From: an uncultured beta proteobacterium
GTDB taxonomy: Bacteria; Pseudomonadota; Gammaproteobacteria; Burkholderiales; Burkholderiaceae_C
Assembly (NCBI GenBank): GCA_903960915.1
Contig: CAJCCO010000120.1
Location: 1 to 64,000, forward strand
DNA: 64,000 nucleotides
Reading direction: 5' to 3'
The position numbers were made by a program, and so were the translations under genes. Under the pieces are notes generated by a model that saw only the letters and a list, made by a program, of their open reading frames with translations, did no database searches and was not told the DNA's origin. Below, in pieces: positions 25,770-36,600 of this stretch (position 1 is its first letter; every line of letters begins with the position of its first letter).

Positions 25770-26740
25770 CAGGCCGCCCCTGGCTCAAACGCCATGCCCG
25801 GGCGCAGCTCGAAGCCGCGCACAAAGTCGGCCACGCGCAGGCGTTTGCCGCCGGGGCGCTGCAACTCGGTCAGCGTCAAGACCGACCCGCCAGCCTGCAC
25901 GTCTATGCCGTCGGCCGTGACCGCCAGAATTTGGCCGGGCGGGGTGATGCTCTGCGCAGGCGCATGCCGTGGCTCGGCGCCCCAGACTTTGAGGGTCTCG
26001 CCGGCGATCACAGCGCTGGCGCCGGGAAAGGGGTTGAAAGCGCGCACGCGCCGGCTGATCGCCCGGGCGTCGAGCGCCCAGTCAATGGCCGCCTCGTGCT
26101 TCTCGATCTTGTGCGCGTAGCAAACGCCCTCGTCGGTTTGCGGGCGCGGTTGCAAGCGACCGTGTTGCGCCAGCTCCAGCGCCTGAACCATCAGTTGGCC
26201 GCCCAGATGGGCCAGCGCGTCATGCAGGCTGGCGGTGGTGGCGTGTTCGCTGATGGGGAGTTGTTCAACCAGCAGCATGTCACCGGTGTCCAGCCCAGCG
26301 TCCATCTGCATGATGGTGATGCCGGTCTGGGTATCCCCGGCTTCAATGGCGCGGTGAATCGGCGCCGCACCGCGCCAGCGTGGCAACAGCGAGGCGTGGA
26401 TGTTGAAGCAGTGGAGACGGGGAGCGTCCAGCACCCACTGCGGCAAGATCAGCCCATAGGCCGCCACCACCATGGCATCGGCTTGCGCGGTGGCAATGGC
26501 TTCGCGGGCGTCTTGGGCGTCTTCGGGGAATTTGCCGTCCAGCCGCAAGCTGCGCGGCTGCGCCAGGCTCAGGCTGTGGTCCAGGGCAAATTGTTTGACG
26601 GCCGAGGGCTGCAATTTCAGGCCGCGCCCGGCTGGTCTATCGGGTTGGGTCAGCACCAGCACGATGTCATGGCCCGCCGCATGGAGCTGCGCCAGCGCCA
26701 CGCGGGCAAACTCTGGCGTGCCCGCAAAGATAAGCCTCAA
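25769..26740 (-). CDS. fmt: Methionyl-tRNA formyltransferase
   Basis: Formylates initiator Met-tRNA with 10-formyl-tetrahydrofolate. The 323-residue protein has [12 protein letters not shown] at the start, the catalytic block [18 protein letters not shown] with [10 protein letters not shown], and a C-terminal tRNA-binding domain. The first codon is TTG (26740), in a TTGA overlap with the def stop. The arrangement def-fmt is standard. Confidence 0.95.
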   Translation of the reverse strand: MRLIFAGTPEFARVALAQLHAAGHDIVLVLTQPDRPAGRGLKLQPSAVKQFALDHSLSLAQPRSLRLDGKFPEDAQDAREAIATAQADAMVVAAYGLILPQWVLDAPRLHCFNIHASLLPRWRGAAPIHRAIEAGDTQTGITIMQMDAGLDTGDMLLVEQLPISEHATTASLHDALAHLGGQLMVQALELAQHGRLQPRPQTDEGVCYAHKIEKHEAAIDWALDARAISRRVRAFNPFPGASAVIAGETLKVWGAEPRHAPAQSITPPGQILAVTADGIDVQAGGSVLTLTELQRPGGKRLRVADFVRGFELRPGMAFEPGAA

Positions 26741-27246
26741 GCGCGGTCCTCGCGCTGGACTTTGAGCATTTTGGTTTTGATGCGGTTGCGTTTCAGGGGC
26801 GACAGGTATTCCACAAATACCTTGCCCATCAGGTGGTCCATCTCGTGCTGGATGCAGACCGAGAGCAGGCCGTCGGCTTCAATCAGCTGCGACTTGCCGT
26901 GGGCGTCAAGCGCTTTGACCTTGACCGCATCAAAGCGCTTCACACCGTCATAAACACCGGGCACCGAGAGACAGCCTTCTTCATTCAGGTGGGTCTCGGC
27001 GCTGGTCCAGACCAGCTCGGGGTTGATCAGCACCAAGGGTTCGTCACGCTCTTCAGACACGTCAATCACGATCAGGCGCTCATGCATGTCCACCTGCGTG
27101 GCGGCCAGGCCAATGCCTTTGGCGTCGTACATGGTCTCCAGCATGTCGGCAATGAGGGTTCGAATACGTGCGTCAACCGCAGCGATGGGGCGCGCCACCT
27201 GGTTGAGCTTGGGATCGGGGAAACAGAGTATGGAAAGTAGGGCCAT
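26737..27246 (-). CDS. def: Peptide deformylase
   Basis: Removes the N-formyl group from nascent proteins; Fe2+ or Zn2+ hydrolase of 169 residues. The three motifs are all present: [17 protein letters not shown] (metal-binding Cys) and QHEMDHLMG (HExxH). The ATG at 27246 gives [14 protein letters not shown], the usual N-terminus; the reading frame is open 14 codons further upstream but that part is unlike the family. Confidence 0.95.
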   Translation of the reverse strand: MALLSILCFPDPKLNQVARPIAAVDARIRTLIADMLETMYDAKGIGLAATQVDMHERLIVIDVSEERDEPLVLINPELVWTSAETHLNEEGCLSVPGVYDGVKRFDAVKVKALDAHGKSQLIEADGLLSVCIQHEMDHLMGKVFVEYLSPLKRNRIKTKMLKVQREDRA

Positions 27247-27421
27247 GGAATGATCTTCAGGAATGCCGTATTTTCGCCAATTTTTCAAACGGCCTGCGCC
27301 ACGGGGTTTCCGACCACGCTTGAGGCTGGGTCAGAACCTGAAATTGTGCGATATTAGGTGCATCAATAAACAGTGTTGCAAGACTGCCTGCGGTCTTGGA
27401 TAACGCTTCAGGGGGAAGTTC

Positions 27422-28375
27422 ATGTCACACCGCAAGGCGTCGTTCTGGCGCCGCCGTTTCATACCCCAGCCGGCCGGTTGGCGCCGTCTGCTAGTCACGG
27501 CCCTGTTGCTGGCGCCCTGTGTGCCCAGCCTGGCCCAAACCTCGGGGCGGTTGCTCCCCGAGGTGCTTGCCCCTGTGCCCACGCCAGACCCCACGCCCAC
27601 GGTGCGACTCTCACCACGCGTGCGCGTGCAGACCCTTCCCGACAAGCGCTTGACACCCCTGCCCAACCAGGTGATTGAACCCTTCCTGACGCAATCGGTC
27701 ATTCTGGATGAAGCCGAGCTGCAAGCAGCAGCGCGCATCGTGGCCACCCCTGAAGGCCGGGTCTTGCTCGGCACCGGCGACCGGGCTTACGCCCGCAGCA
27801 GCCTGCCCGGCACGTTGACTTGGCCGGCGCAGCAGGACGCGCCCTTGATGCGTGTGATGCGCAGCACCCGCGTACTGAGCGACCCCCTCAGCGGCGAATT
27901 GCTGGGCCATGAGGCGCAGTACATTGGCCTGGCGCGCTTGAGCCGGCGCGAAACCACGCAACCCGCCACGCTCGATATCGTGAGCGCTCAAGAAGAGATT
28001 CGCGTGGGCGACCGCCTGCTGCCCCTGCCCGCGCGCGAATTCATGGCGTACCGGCCGCACGCGCCACAGCAAGCAGTAGACGCCCGTGTGGTGTCCATCC
28101 ACGGCAGTGCGGTGGTCAACGCCGGGCAAAACCAGGTGGTCACCGTGAACCGCGGTTGGCGCGAGCAACTGGAGGAGGGCCATGTGCTGGCCATTCTGAG
28201 CCAGGGCGAAAAAATCATCGACAAAACCGACCCCCAACAGCCCCAGCTCCAGCTGCCCGACGAGCGCAATGGGCTGCTCATGGTGTTTCGCACCTTCGAG
28301 AAAATTGCTTATGCGCTGGTGCTCAACACCACCCACCGGGTGCGCGTGGGCGACCACCTGGTCAACCCACGTTAA
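27422..28375 (+). CDS. Periplasmic protein related to LysM-domain proteins next to dprA, lacking the LysM
   Basis: A 317-residue exported protein with an N-terminal signal segment (basic start, LLVTALLLAPCVPSLAQ). Relatives in this position, as I recall them, carry a LysM peptidoglycan-binding domain right after the signal peptide. Here about 40 Pro-rich residues (PVPTPDPTPT) follow instead, and the conserved body begins at IEPFLTQSVILDEAEL. The body has ATPEGRVLLGTGDRAYAR and ends VGDHLVNPR. AGGGGGAAG lies upstream of the ATG. Function is unknown; a cell-envelope role is suggested by the family only. Confidence 0.75.
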   Translation: MSHRKASFWRRRFIPQPAGWRRLLVTALLLAPCVPSLAQTSGRLLPEVLAPVPTPDPTPTVRLSPRVRVQTLPDKRLTPLPNQVIEPFLTQSVILDEAELQAAARIVATPEGRVLLGTGDRAYARSSLPGTLTWPAQQDAPLMRVMRSTRVLSDPLSGELLGHEAQYIGLARLSRRETTQPATLDIVSAQEEIRVGDRLLPLPAREFMAYRPHAPQQAVDARVVSIHGSAVVNAGQNQVVTVNRGWREQLEEGHVLAILSQGEKIIDKTDPQQPQLQLPDERNGLLMVFRTFEKIAYALVLNTTHRVRVGDHLVNPR

Positions 28376-28381
28376 AGAGGG

Positions 28382-29578
28382 ATGGCTATGACCTATGAAG
28401 AACTGTCCGCCTGGCTGCGCCTGGCCCTCACGCCTGGCGTGGGCAATGACAAAGCGCGTGAACTGTTGGCCGCCTGCGGCCTGCCGGGGGCTATTTTTGA
28501 GCAAGCCGAATCTGCGCTGGCGCAACTGGCCAGCCCCAAACAGGTCAAGGGCCTGCTGACGCCGCCGCCCGAACTGGCCGAACAACTCGAACGCACCTGG
28601 CGCTGGCTCAACGAAACCGGGCCTGAAGGCGCCCCACGCCGCTTGTTGACGCTGGGCGACCCACTGTACCCGGCTGGGCTGTTGAACATGGAAGACCCCC
28701 CCTTGATGCTGTTCACGCTGGGGGTGCCTGGCTTGGGGCCAGACAGCCTGGCGCGCAGCCTGGCCGTGGTCGGCAGCCGTAACCCCACGCCACAAGGGGC
28801 CGCCAACGCCCGGCATTTTGCCAAGGCGCTGGCACAAGCCGGCCTGACTATCGTGTCGGGCCTGGCACTGGGCGTGGACGGGGCCGCACATGAAGGCGCG
28901 CTGGAAGGCATGCCAGCAGACGGCGCATTGGCCACGGTGACCACCGTCGCCACGGTGGCCGTGGTGGGTACCGGGCTGGACCGCGTGTACCCGGCCAAGC
29001 ACCGCGAGCTGGCGCACCGCATTGCGCAACGCGGCCTGCTGGTGAGCGAATACCTGCTGGGTACGCCGCCGCTGCCGTCCAACTTTCCCAAACGCAACCG
29101 CTTGATTGCAGGACTGGCGCAGGGCACGCTGGTGGTGGAGGCGGCGCTCCAGTCCGGCTCACTGATTACCGCGCGACTGACGGCCGAACAGGGCAAAGAG
29201 GTGTTTGCCATTCCAGGCTCCATCCACACCACGCAGTCGCGCGGCTGCCACGCCCTGATTCGCCAGGGCGCCAAGCTGGTGGAATCGGCGCAAGACGTGC
29301 TTGAAGAGCTCAAGCTGGAATACTTGGCAGTCCACGATGAAACCGAAGCGCCTGAGACAGGTGAGACAGGTGGGATGGTTGGGATGGGTGGCCGGTCGGT
29401 CGCCGAGAGTGGCTTGCTGCACGCGCTGGGCTTTGACCCCGTGGGCCTGGACGCCCTGCAAGCCCGCTGCGGCCTGGACGCCGCCAGCCTGCAGGCGCAG
29501 CTGCTGGGACTGGAGTTGGACGGCCACGTGGCACGTCTGCCCGGCGGTTTATTTCAGCGGCTTGCTTCACCGACTTGA
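28382..29578 (+). CDS. dprA: DNA-processing protein DprA
   Basis: Loads RecA on incoming single-stranded DNA during natural transformation. The 398-residue protein has the Rossmann-like core with VVGSRNPTPQG, VSGLALGVDGAAHEGAL, AVVGTGLDRVYPAKH and NFPKRNRLIAGLA. A C-terminal winged-helix segment (LHALGFDPVGLDAL) follows. About 13 extra residues with ATVTTVATVAVV, encoded by imperfect repeats near 28920-28965, sit before the GTGLD motif. Start is ATG at 28382 or 28388, six codons from the previous stop at most. Confidence 0.93.
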   Translation: MAMTYEELSAWLRLALTPGVGNDKARELLAACGLPGAIFEQAESALAQLASPKQVKGLLTPPPELAEQLERTWRWLNETGPEGAPRRLLTLGDPLYPAGLLNMEDPPLMLFTLGVPGLGPDSLARSLAVVGSRNPTPQGAANARHFAKALAQAGLTIVSGLALGVDGAAHEGALEGMPADGALATVTTVATVAVVGTGLDRVYPAKHRELAHRIAQRGLLVSEYLLGTPPLPSNFPKRNRLIAGLAQGTLVVEAALQSGSLITARLTAEQGKEVFAIPGSIHTTQSRGCHALIRQGAKLVESAQDVLEELKLEYLAVHDETEAPETGETGGMVGMGGRSVAESGLLHALGFDPVGLDALQARCGLDAASLQAQLLGLELDGHVARLPGGLFQRLASPT

Positions 29579-29640
29579 AGCCTTGTGCATTTGCGCCAAG
29601 TCCACCCGTTGCCCCCCATTAATTACGCTATATTGGGTTC

Positions 29641-30147
29641 ATGTTTGAAGTCCTCGCTTTTGTTTACGAAAATTACTGGCCGGGCGATGGTTGCCCAGAA
29701 CGCGCCCATCTGGAACGCAAACTCAGCGCCGTGGGCTTTGAATCCGAAGAGATTCACAACGCCCTGGCCTGGCTCAATGACCTGAACCTGGCCACCCAAA
29801 ACCTGGACAGCGACCAGATTCGCTTCACCACCCTGCCGGCTTGCCAGCCCGAGCCGCTGGCACAAACTGCCCACAGCATGCGCGTCTACTCGGTGGCCGA
29901 GCGCGAGCATCTGGGGCCTCAAAGCCTGGGCTTTGTTTGTTTTTTAGAGAACTCCGGCGTGTTGCCGCCGCACCTGCGCGAAATCGTGATGGACCGCGCC
30001 ATGGCCGCGCCGGGCGACCCGGTCCCACTTGAAGACCTCAAGATCATCGTGCTGCTGGTGTATTGGCGTCTGGGCATAGAAGCCGACGCCTTGGTGGTGG
30101 ATGAGCTGTGCGACGACACGCGCCAGCGTCACAGCGTAGCGCACTGA
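29641..30147 (+). CDS. smg: Smg family protein (DUF494)
   Basis: A 168-residue conserved protein that normally lies downstream of dprA. The N-terminus MFEVLAFVYENYW and the helical region FESEEIHNALAWLNDL are typical, and the C-terminal half includes VYSVAEREHLGPQSLGFV. The cellular function is not established. In many relatives a topoisomerase gene follows; here a terminator and the convergent secF follow instead. Confidence 0.88.
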   Translation: MFEVLAFVYENYWPGDGCPERAHLERKLSAVGFESEEIHNALAWLNDLNLATQNLDSDQIRFTTLPACQPEPLAQTAHSMRVYSVAEREHLGPQSLGFVCFLENSGVLPPHLREIVMDRAMAAPGDPVPLEDLKIIVLLVYWRLGIEADALVVDELCDDTRQRHSVAH

Positions 30148-30245
30148 CCCCCGACTCTCCAAGTCTTGCGACTGTGGCCACACGCATCATTTCGTAGCAC
30201 GGTTATGCACCAAGGTTAAAGGCCATAGTTAAGCAAACGATGGGC

Positions 30246-30271
30246 AAAAAAAAGCCCGGAATAATCCGGGC
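30246..30271 (-). terminator. Rho-independent terminator of the yajC-secD-secF operon
   Basis: On the minus strand a 7-bp stem (GCCCGGA / TCCGGGC) with loop TTAT is followed by eight T residues. It lies 26 bases beyond the secF stop, so it ends the sec operon. Confidence 0.9.
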
Positions 30272-30296
30272 CTAGCCTTGGGCTGAAGGGGTCGGC

Positions 30297-31250
30297 TTAC
30301 ACCGTCGCGCCTGCGTTGGGGTCGTTCGGGTCTTCGTCTTTTTTACCGGTTGACTTGATCAGGTCTTCGCGTTTAATGCCGAGCCACATGGCAATGGCGG
30401 CCGCGACGAACACCGAGGAGTAAATACCGAACAAAATGCCGATGGTCAGCGCCAGGGCAAAGTAATGCAGGGTGGCGCCACCAAACAGCAGCATGGACAA
30501 CACCATGATCTGCGTGCTGCCGTGGGTGATGATGGTGCGGCTGATGGTGGAGGTGATGGCGTTGTCGATGATCTCCACCGTGTTCATCTTGCGGTAACGG
30601 CGGAAGTTCTCGCGGATCCGGTCAAAAATAACCACCGACTCGTTGACCGAATAACCCAGCACCGCCAGCACGGCTGCCAGCACCGGCAGTGAAAACTCCC
30701 ACTGGAAGTAGGCAAAGAATCCCAGGATGATCACCACGTCGTGCAAGTTGGCAATGATGGCGGCCACGGCATACTTCCACTCAAAGCGGATCGCCAAGTA
30801 CAGCATGATGCCCACCACCACGCAGGCCAAAGCCTTGAGCCCGTCGGTGGCGAGTTCGTCACCCACTTGCGGGCCGACAAACTCGGTGCGGCGCATGGTG
30901 ACTGTGGCATCTGAGGCCTTGAGGGCGCCCATGACCTGCTCGCTTTGCTGGGCCGAGCTCACGCCTTTTTTCGCCGGCAGGCGAATCAGCACATCACGCG
31001 CGGTACCAAAGTTTTGCACCTGCACATCAGTCAGACCCAGCTTGGCCACGGTGTTGCGCACGGCGTTCAGATCAGCCGGTTGCGCGTAGCTCACCTCCAT
31101 CAGCGTGCCGCCGGTGAATTCCACCGACAGGTGCAAGCCGCGGCTGAACAAGAAGAAGACCGCCGCCAAAAAGGTGAGGAGCGAGATCGCGTTGAACACA
31201 ATCGCGTTCTTCATGAACGGGATGTCGCGCTTAATTTTGAAAAATTCCAT
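30297..31250 (-). CDS. secF: Protein translocase subunit SecF
   Basis: Accessory inner-membrane subunit that uses the proton motive force to finish Sec export. It has 317 residues, six predicted membrane segments and a large periplasmic loop after the first. Landmarks are SVEFTGGTLMEV, VGYSVNESVVIFDRIREN (VLGYSVNESVVIF) and TRTIITHGSTQIMVL. Starts 14 bases after secD and is followed by a terminator. Confidence 0.95.
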   Translation of the reverse strand: MEFFKIKRDIPFMKNAIVFNAISLLTFLAAVFFLFSRGLHLSVEFTGGTLMEVSYAQPADLNAVRNTVAKLGLTDVQVQNFGTARDVLIRLPAKKGVSSAQQSEQVMGALKASDATVTMRRTEFVGPQVGDELATDGLKALACVVVGIMLYLAIRFEWKYAVAAIIANLHDVVIILGFFAYFQWEFSLPVLAAVLAVLGYSVNESVVIFDRIRENFRRYRKMNTVEIIDNAITSTISRTIITHGSTQIMVLSMLLFGGATLHYFALALTIGILFGIYSSVFVAAAIAMWLGIKREDLIKSTGKKDEDPNDPNAGATV

Positions 31251-31264
31251 GATGCTGCGCTTTC

Positions 31265-33145
31265 TTAGTTCAGCTTGGCCGTGTCGTCAGACTCGGGGCG
31301 CCAAATCGTTCCGATGGAAACGCTCTTGAGTTTTTTCTGGCGGCCGTACCAGAGGTTCACCAGACCGCGCGAGAAGAAAACCCCCGAGAACATGCTGGTC
31401 ATGATGCCCAGGCAATGCACCACGGCAAAGCCGCGCACCGGCCCCGAGCCAAAGGCCAGCAGCGCCAGTCCGGCAATCAAGGTGGTGACGTTGGAGTCCA
31501 GAATGGTGGCCCAGGCGCGGTCATACCCGGCATGAATGGCCGCTTGCGGCGAGGCGCCGTTGCGCAACTCTTCGCGCACGCGTTCGTTGATGAGCACGTT
31601 GGCGTCAATCGCCATGCCCAGCACCAGCGCCATCGCCGCCATACCCGGCAAGGTGAGGGTGGCTTGCAGCATGGACAGCACGGCCACCAGCAGCAGCAGG
31701 TTGAAACCCAGGGCGACGCTGGAAAACACGCCAAACAGCATGTAGTACATGCACATGAAGACGGCCACGGCTACAAAGCCCCAGGTCACACTGTTGAAGC
31801 CTTTGGCAATGTTCTCGGCACCCAGGCTCGGGCCAATGGTGGTTTCTTCAATGATCTCCATGGGCGCCGCCAGCGAGCCAGCACGCAGCAGCAAGGCGGT
31901 GTCGGTGGCTTCCATGGGCGTCATGCGGCCAGAAATTTGCACCCGACCGCCGCTGATTTCAGAGCGAATCACCGGCGCGGTCACCACTTCGCCCTTGCCT
32001 TTTTCAAACAGCACAATGGCCATGCGCTTGCCCACGCTCTCACGTGTGACGTCGCGGAAGATACGGGCGCCCTTGGCGTCAAGCGTGAGGTTGACCACGG
32101 CTTCCTGGGTCTGGCTGTCAAAGCCAGGTTGGGCATCGGTCAGGTTGTCGCCGGTCAAAATGACTTGCTTCTTGACGATGACGGGTTGGGCGTTGCGCTC
32201 CAAAAAGCGCTCCGAACCAAACGGCACCACACCGCTGCCACTCTCGGCAGCGCGGGCTTCAGAACTCTCGTCCACCATGCGCACTTCCAGCGTGGCGGTG
32301 CGCCCCAGAATGTCTTTGGCCTTGGCGGTGTCCTGCACGCCGGGCAGCTGCACCACGATGCGGTCCAGCCCTTGCTGCTGAATCACCGGCTCGGCCACGC
32401 CGAGTTCGTTGATGCGGTTGTGCAAGGTGGTGATGTTTTGCTTGAGGGCCTGGTCTTGGACGGAGCGGGCCGACACCGGCTTGATGGAGGCGGTGAGCTT
32501 GAACTCGGTGCCGTCGGGTGCGTCCACACTTTGCAGATCAGGGAACTGGTCTTGCAAGACGACCTTGGCCGCGTTGAGCGCCTGCAGGTCACGGAAGCGA
32601 ATTTCAATCGTCTGGGCGCTGCGGTTGATGCCGCTGTGGCGCACGTTTTTCTCGCGCAGGCTGGTGCGAATGTCACCGGCTAACGATTCGACTTTTTTGG
32701 TCAACGCCGCCTGCATGTCCACTTGCAGCATGAAGTGCACGCCGCCGCGCAAGTCCAGGCCCAGGTACATGGGCGAGGCGCGCAAGGCGGTGAGCCAGGC
32801 TGGCGAACGCGACAGCAGGTTCAAGGCCACCACATAGGGCGGGTTGGCGGGGTCAGGATTCAGGGTTTTCTGAATCGCATCTTTCGCCTTGAGCTGGGAC
32901 TCGGTGTTGCTGAAACGGGCCTTGATGGAGCCGCTATCTAGCGTGACCTGGTCGGGCGTGAGGCCGGCGGCTTTGAGCGCTTCTTCCACTTTGGCCAGCG
33001 TGCTGCTGTCCACCTTGAAAGCCACTTTGGCCGAAGAGACCTGCACGGCAGGGGATTCACCAAACAAATTGGGCAGGGCGTACAAGGCGCCCACGGCCAG
33101 CGCGATCAGGATGATCGCGTACTTCCATATCGGGTAACGATTCAT
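31265..33145 (-). CDS. secD: Protein translocase subunit SecD
   Basis: Partner of SecF. The 626-residue protein has one N-terminal membrane segment (YAIILIALAVGALYALPNLF), the signature LGLDLRGGVHFMLQVD, a long periplasmic region and five C-terminal membrane segments with GMAIDANVLINERVREEL. Length is usual for betaproteobacteria. It follows yajC by 42 bases, in the standard yajC-secD-secF order. Confidence 0.96.
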   Translation of the reverse strand: MNRYPIWKYAIILIALAVGALYALPNLFGESPAVQVSSAKVAFKVDSSTLAKVEEALKAAGLTPDQVTLDSGSIKARFSNTESQLKAKDAIQKTLNPDPANPPYVVALNLLSRSPAWLTALRASPMYLGLDLRGGVHFMLQVDMQAALTKKVESLAGDIRTSLREKNVRHSGINRSAQTIEIRFRDLQALNAAKVVLQDQFPDLQSVDAPDGTEFKLTASIKPVSARSVQDQALKQNITTLHNRINELGVAEPVIQQQGLDRIVVQLPGVQDTAKAKDILGRTATLEVRMVDESSEARAAESGSGVVPFGSERFLERNAQPVIVKKQVILTGDNLTDAQPGFDSQTQEAVVNLTLDAKGARIFRDVTRESVGKRMAIVLFEKGKGEVVTAPVIRSEISGGRVQISGRMTPMEATDTALLLRAGSLAAPMEIIEETTIGPSLGAENIAKGFNSVTWGFVAVAVFMCMYYMLFGVFSSVALGFNLLLLVAVLSMLQATLTLPGMAAMALVLGMAIDANVLINERVREELRNGASPQAAIHAGYDRAWATILDSNVTTLIAGLALLAFGSGPVRGFAVVHCLGIMTSMFSGVFFSRGLVNLWYGRQKKLKSVSIGTIWRPESDDTAKLN

Positions 33146-33187
33146 GATCGCGTGTCTTGCTGCAGTGAGTGAGGTGGGGCGCTGAAA

Positions 33188-33520
33188 TTACTTGATGCTG
33201 CCCTTGGGCAACACCTGCACAACCGCGCTGCGCTGAATCTGCACTTCTACATTGGCTGCAATTTCAAGCGTCACGTAATTGTCGCCAAGCTTGCTGACCT
33301 TGCCCAGAATGCCGCCCACGGTGACGATTTCGTCACCCTTGGCCAGCGCGTCAATCATGGTGCGGTGCTCTTTTTGCTTTTTCATCTGGGGGCGGATCAT
33401 GACGAAGTACAGCACCACAAACATCAGCACCAGGGGCAGCATGCTCATGAGGGAGGACTGCATGTCGCCACCAGCAGTAGCAGCGGGAACGGTTTGGGCA
33501 AAAGCGGAAGAAATAAACAT
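33188..33520 (-). CDS. yajC: Preprotein translocase subunit YajC
   Basis: A small single-span membrane protein of 110 residues. The membrane segment MLPLVLMFVVLYFVMIRPQ is followed by KKQKEHRTMIDALAKGDEIVTVGGILGKV. The ATG at 33520 has GGAG six bases upstream; a TTG two codons earlier is less likely. First gene of the operon. Confidence 0.95.
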   Translation of the reverse strand: MFISSAFAQTVPAATAGGDMQSSLMSMLPLVLMFVVLYFVMIRPQMKKQKEHRTMIDALAKGDEIVTVGGILGKVSKLGDNYVTLEIAANVEVQIQRSAVVQVLPKGSIK

Positions 33521-33653
33521 AGACAACTCCTGAAGTATTGGTTGTTAAAACAAGGCCGAGCGCCTACTTGGGCACCCGCAGGCACCAAAAAAAGGCAACT
33601 CTTCATTGTATGCGGGGCCATGAGGCCCGCTCTAGTGGCCCGCTCATTGACGC

Positions 33654-33674
33654 GGCCCGGTGCACGCCCGGGCC
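33654..33674. other. GC-rich hairpin downstream of the indolepyruvate oxidoreductase gene
   Basis: A 7-bp perfect stem GGCCCGG / CCGGGCC with a seven-base loop lies 17 bases beyond the stop of the long minus-strand gene. No T-tract follows on the minus strand, so termination would need Rho or another factor. The rest of 33521-33690 shows only the leader of yajC. Confidence 0.4.
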
Positions 33675-33690
33675 TGCGCCTTGCGCTAAC

Positions 33691-36600
33691 TCAAGCCGCT
33701 TTGGCAGCGGCTTGCGGGTCGCGCCATTGGGCCAGCAAGAGGCGCTGATTGTGCTGCGCCGTCTTGAGGTTGCGCGCTTTCACGTGGCCAAAGCCCTTGA
33801 TTTGTTCCGGAATACGCGCCAACTGCAAGGCCAACTCGTAACGTGCGGGGTTGCTGTCTGCAGCCAAAGCGGCCAGCACCAGGTCCATGGTGGCGCGGTA
33901 GTCAGCGATGCTGGCGCGCTCCTGGCGGCGTTCCTCGGTCAGGCCGAACACATCAAAAACGGTGCCGCGCAAAAACTTCAACTGCTTAAGTAACCGGAAC
34001 GCGGTCAGCATGGCCGGGCCAAACTGCCGTTTTTGCAGCTCGCCCTTGTCGTTCTTTTGGGCCAGCAGCGGTGGGGCCAGGTGGTAGTGCAGCGTGTAGT
34101 CACCCTCAAACATGGCGCTGATCTTGGCGTGAAAGGCGGGGTCGGTGTGCAGGCGCGCCACTTCGTACTCGTCTTTGTAGGCCATCAGCTTGAACAGGTA
34201 GCGCGCTACGGCCTCGGTCAAGGCCAGGGGCTTGTGGCCGCTGGCCTCGTCCACCTGGCGCACTTGCTGCACATAGGCGGCATAGCGTTGGGCATAGGCG
34301 GCGTTTTGGTAGGCGGTCAGAAAGTCCACGCGCTGACGCAGCATGTCGTCAAGCGCGTTGCGCGGGGTGAATTGCACCACCTGGCCCGGGTTCAGGCGTT
34401 GCACAAAGGCGGCGCCCTCCACGGCGGCACGCCGGCCCCAGGCAAAGGCGGCCTTGTTCTGCGCCACAGCCACGGCATTGAGTTCCATGGCCCGCAGCAG
34501 CGAATCCTGCAGCAGTGGCACCCAGCCTTTTTGCCAGGCGTACCCCAGCATCATGGGGTTGGTGTAAATACTGTCGCCCATCAGTTGGGTGGCGGCGGCA
34601 TCGGCATTGAAAGCACCCACGGCATCGGGCCCGACGGCTTGCTGCAGCTCTTGCACACAGCGGTCTGACGGGTTTTGCCAGTCGGCGTTTTTAACGAAGG
34701 CCGCCGTGGGCGTGGCGTGCGCATTGAGCGCCAAGTGGGTGCGCCCGGCGCGTATGCGCAGCTGGGTTTCCTTGGCAGCGGTCACGATGGGGTCGCAGCC
34801 AATGATGAGGTCGGCCGCCGCCATGCTGACGCGGGTGGTCAAAATATCTTGCTGACCGGTGCCAATGAGCACATGGCTCCAGGTGGCGCCGCCTTTTTGC
34901 GCCAGGCCACCGGCGTCTTGTGTCACCACGCTGCGCCCTTCCAGGTGCGCGGCCACACCCAACAACTGGCCAATGGTGATGACGCCCGTGCCACCCACAC
35001 CAGCCACCACAATGCCCCAGGCCTCTTGCCCCTGGGTGTGGGTCTGGGCGCGCACCGGTTCGGGCAAGTCGCCAAGTTCATGGGGCGAAACGCTCTGGCC
35101 CTTGGCCTGTTTCTTGAGCTGACCGCCTTCTACCGTGACAAAACTGGGGCAAAAACCCTTGGTGCAGGAATAGTCCTTGTTGCAAGTGCTTTGGTTGATC
35201 TGGCGCTTGCGACCCAACGCAGTCTCCAGCGGCTCCACGCTCAGGCAGTTGCTTTGCACACCGCAGTCGCCACAGCCTTCACACACCAACTCATTGATAA
35301 CCACGCGCTTGGCCGGGTCCACCAGGCTGCCCCGTTTGCGCCGGCGACGTTTCTCGGTGGCGCAGGTCTGGTCGTAAATGATGACCGTGGTGCCTTTGAT
35401 CTCACGGAACTCGCGTTGAATACGGTCGAGCTCGTCGCGGTGCTGCACCCCCACGCCGTCGGGCAGTTGCACCCCTTCGTATTTATCCGGCTCGTCGGTC
35501 ACCACAATGATTTGAACCGCGCCTTCGGCACGCATGCTCTGGGCAATTTGCACCACGGAGTGGCCTTCAGGGCGCTCTCCCACCTGCTGGCCACCGGTCA
35601 TGGCGACGGCGTCGTTGTAGAGAATTTTGTAGGTGATGTTGACCCCCGCAGCAATGCTCTGGCGCACGGCCAGCATGCCGCTGTGGAAATAGGTGCCGTC
35701 GCCCAGGTTGGCGAACATGTGCTGGTCGTGGCTGAACGGTTGCTGACCCACCCAGGGCACGCCTTCGCCGCCCATTTGCGTGAAGCCCACCGTGGCGCGG
35801 TCCATCCAGATGGTCATGAAGTGGCAGCCAATGCCGGCCATGGCGCGCGAGCCCTCGGGTACTTTGGTGGAGGTGTTGTGCGGGCAGCCCGAGCAAAACC
35901 AGGGTTGCCGATCGGCCTGAACTTCAAGCACCTGCATGACCGATTCCTTGGCGTCCAGAATCGCCAGGTGGGCGTCGAGCCGGGCCTGCGTATCGGCGTC
36001 CACCCCGAGCTTTTTCAGGCGCTGGGCAATGGCGCGTGCAATCAGCGCGGGCGACAGGTCGGCATTGGCGCGCAGCAGGGTGTTGGCGGTGGGGTTGGAC
36101 ATGGACCATTCGCCCCCGCTGAAACCGCCCTCGCCCTCGCCATCCGAGAACTTGCCCAGCACATTGGGCCGCACGTCAGAGCGCCAGTTGTACAACTCTT
36201 CTTTCACCTGGTACTCAATGACCTGGCGTTTTTCTTCCACCACCAAAATTTCTTGCAGCCCAGTGGCGAACTCGCGCGTGAGCTGCGCCTCCAGCGGCCA
36301 GACCACGCCGACCTTGTGCAGCCGTATACCCAGGCGCTGGCAGGTGGCCACATCCAGCCCCAGGTCGTTCAGGGCCTGGCGCGTGTCATTGAAGGCTTTG
36401 CCCGAAGCGATCAGGCCAAAGCGGTCGTTCTTGCCCTCGATCACGTTGTAATTAAGCCGGTTGGCGCGAATGTAGGCCAGCGCGGCGTACCACTTGTAAT
36501 GAAACAGGCGGGCTTCCTGGTCGAGCGCGTGGTCGGGCCAGCGAATGTGCAGGCCGCCGGGCGGCATCTCAAAATCAGTGGGGAGCTTGATCTGCACGCG

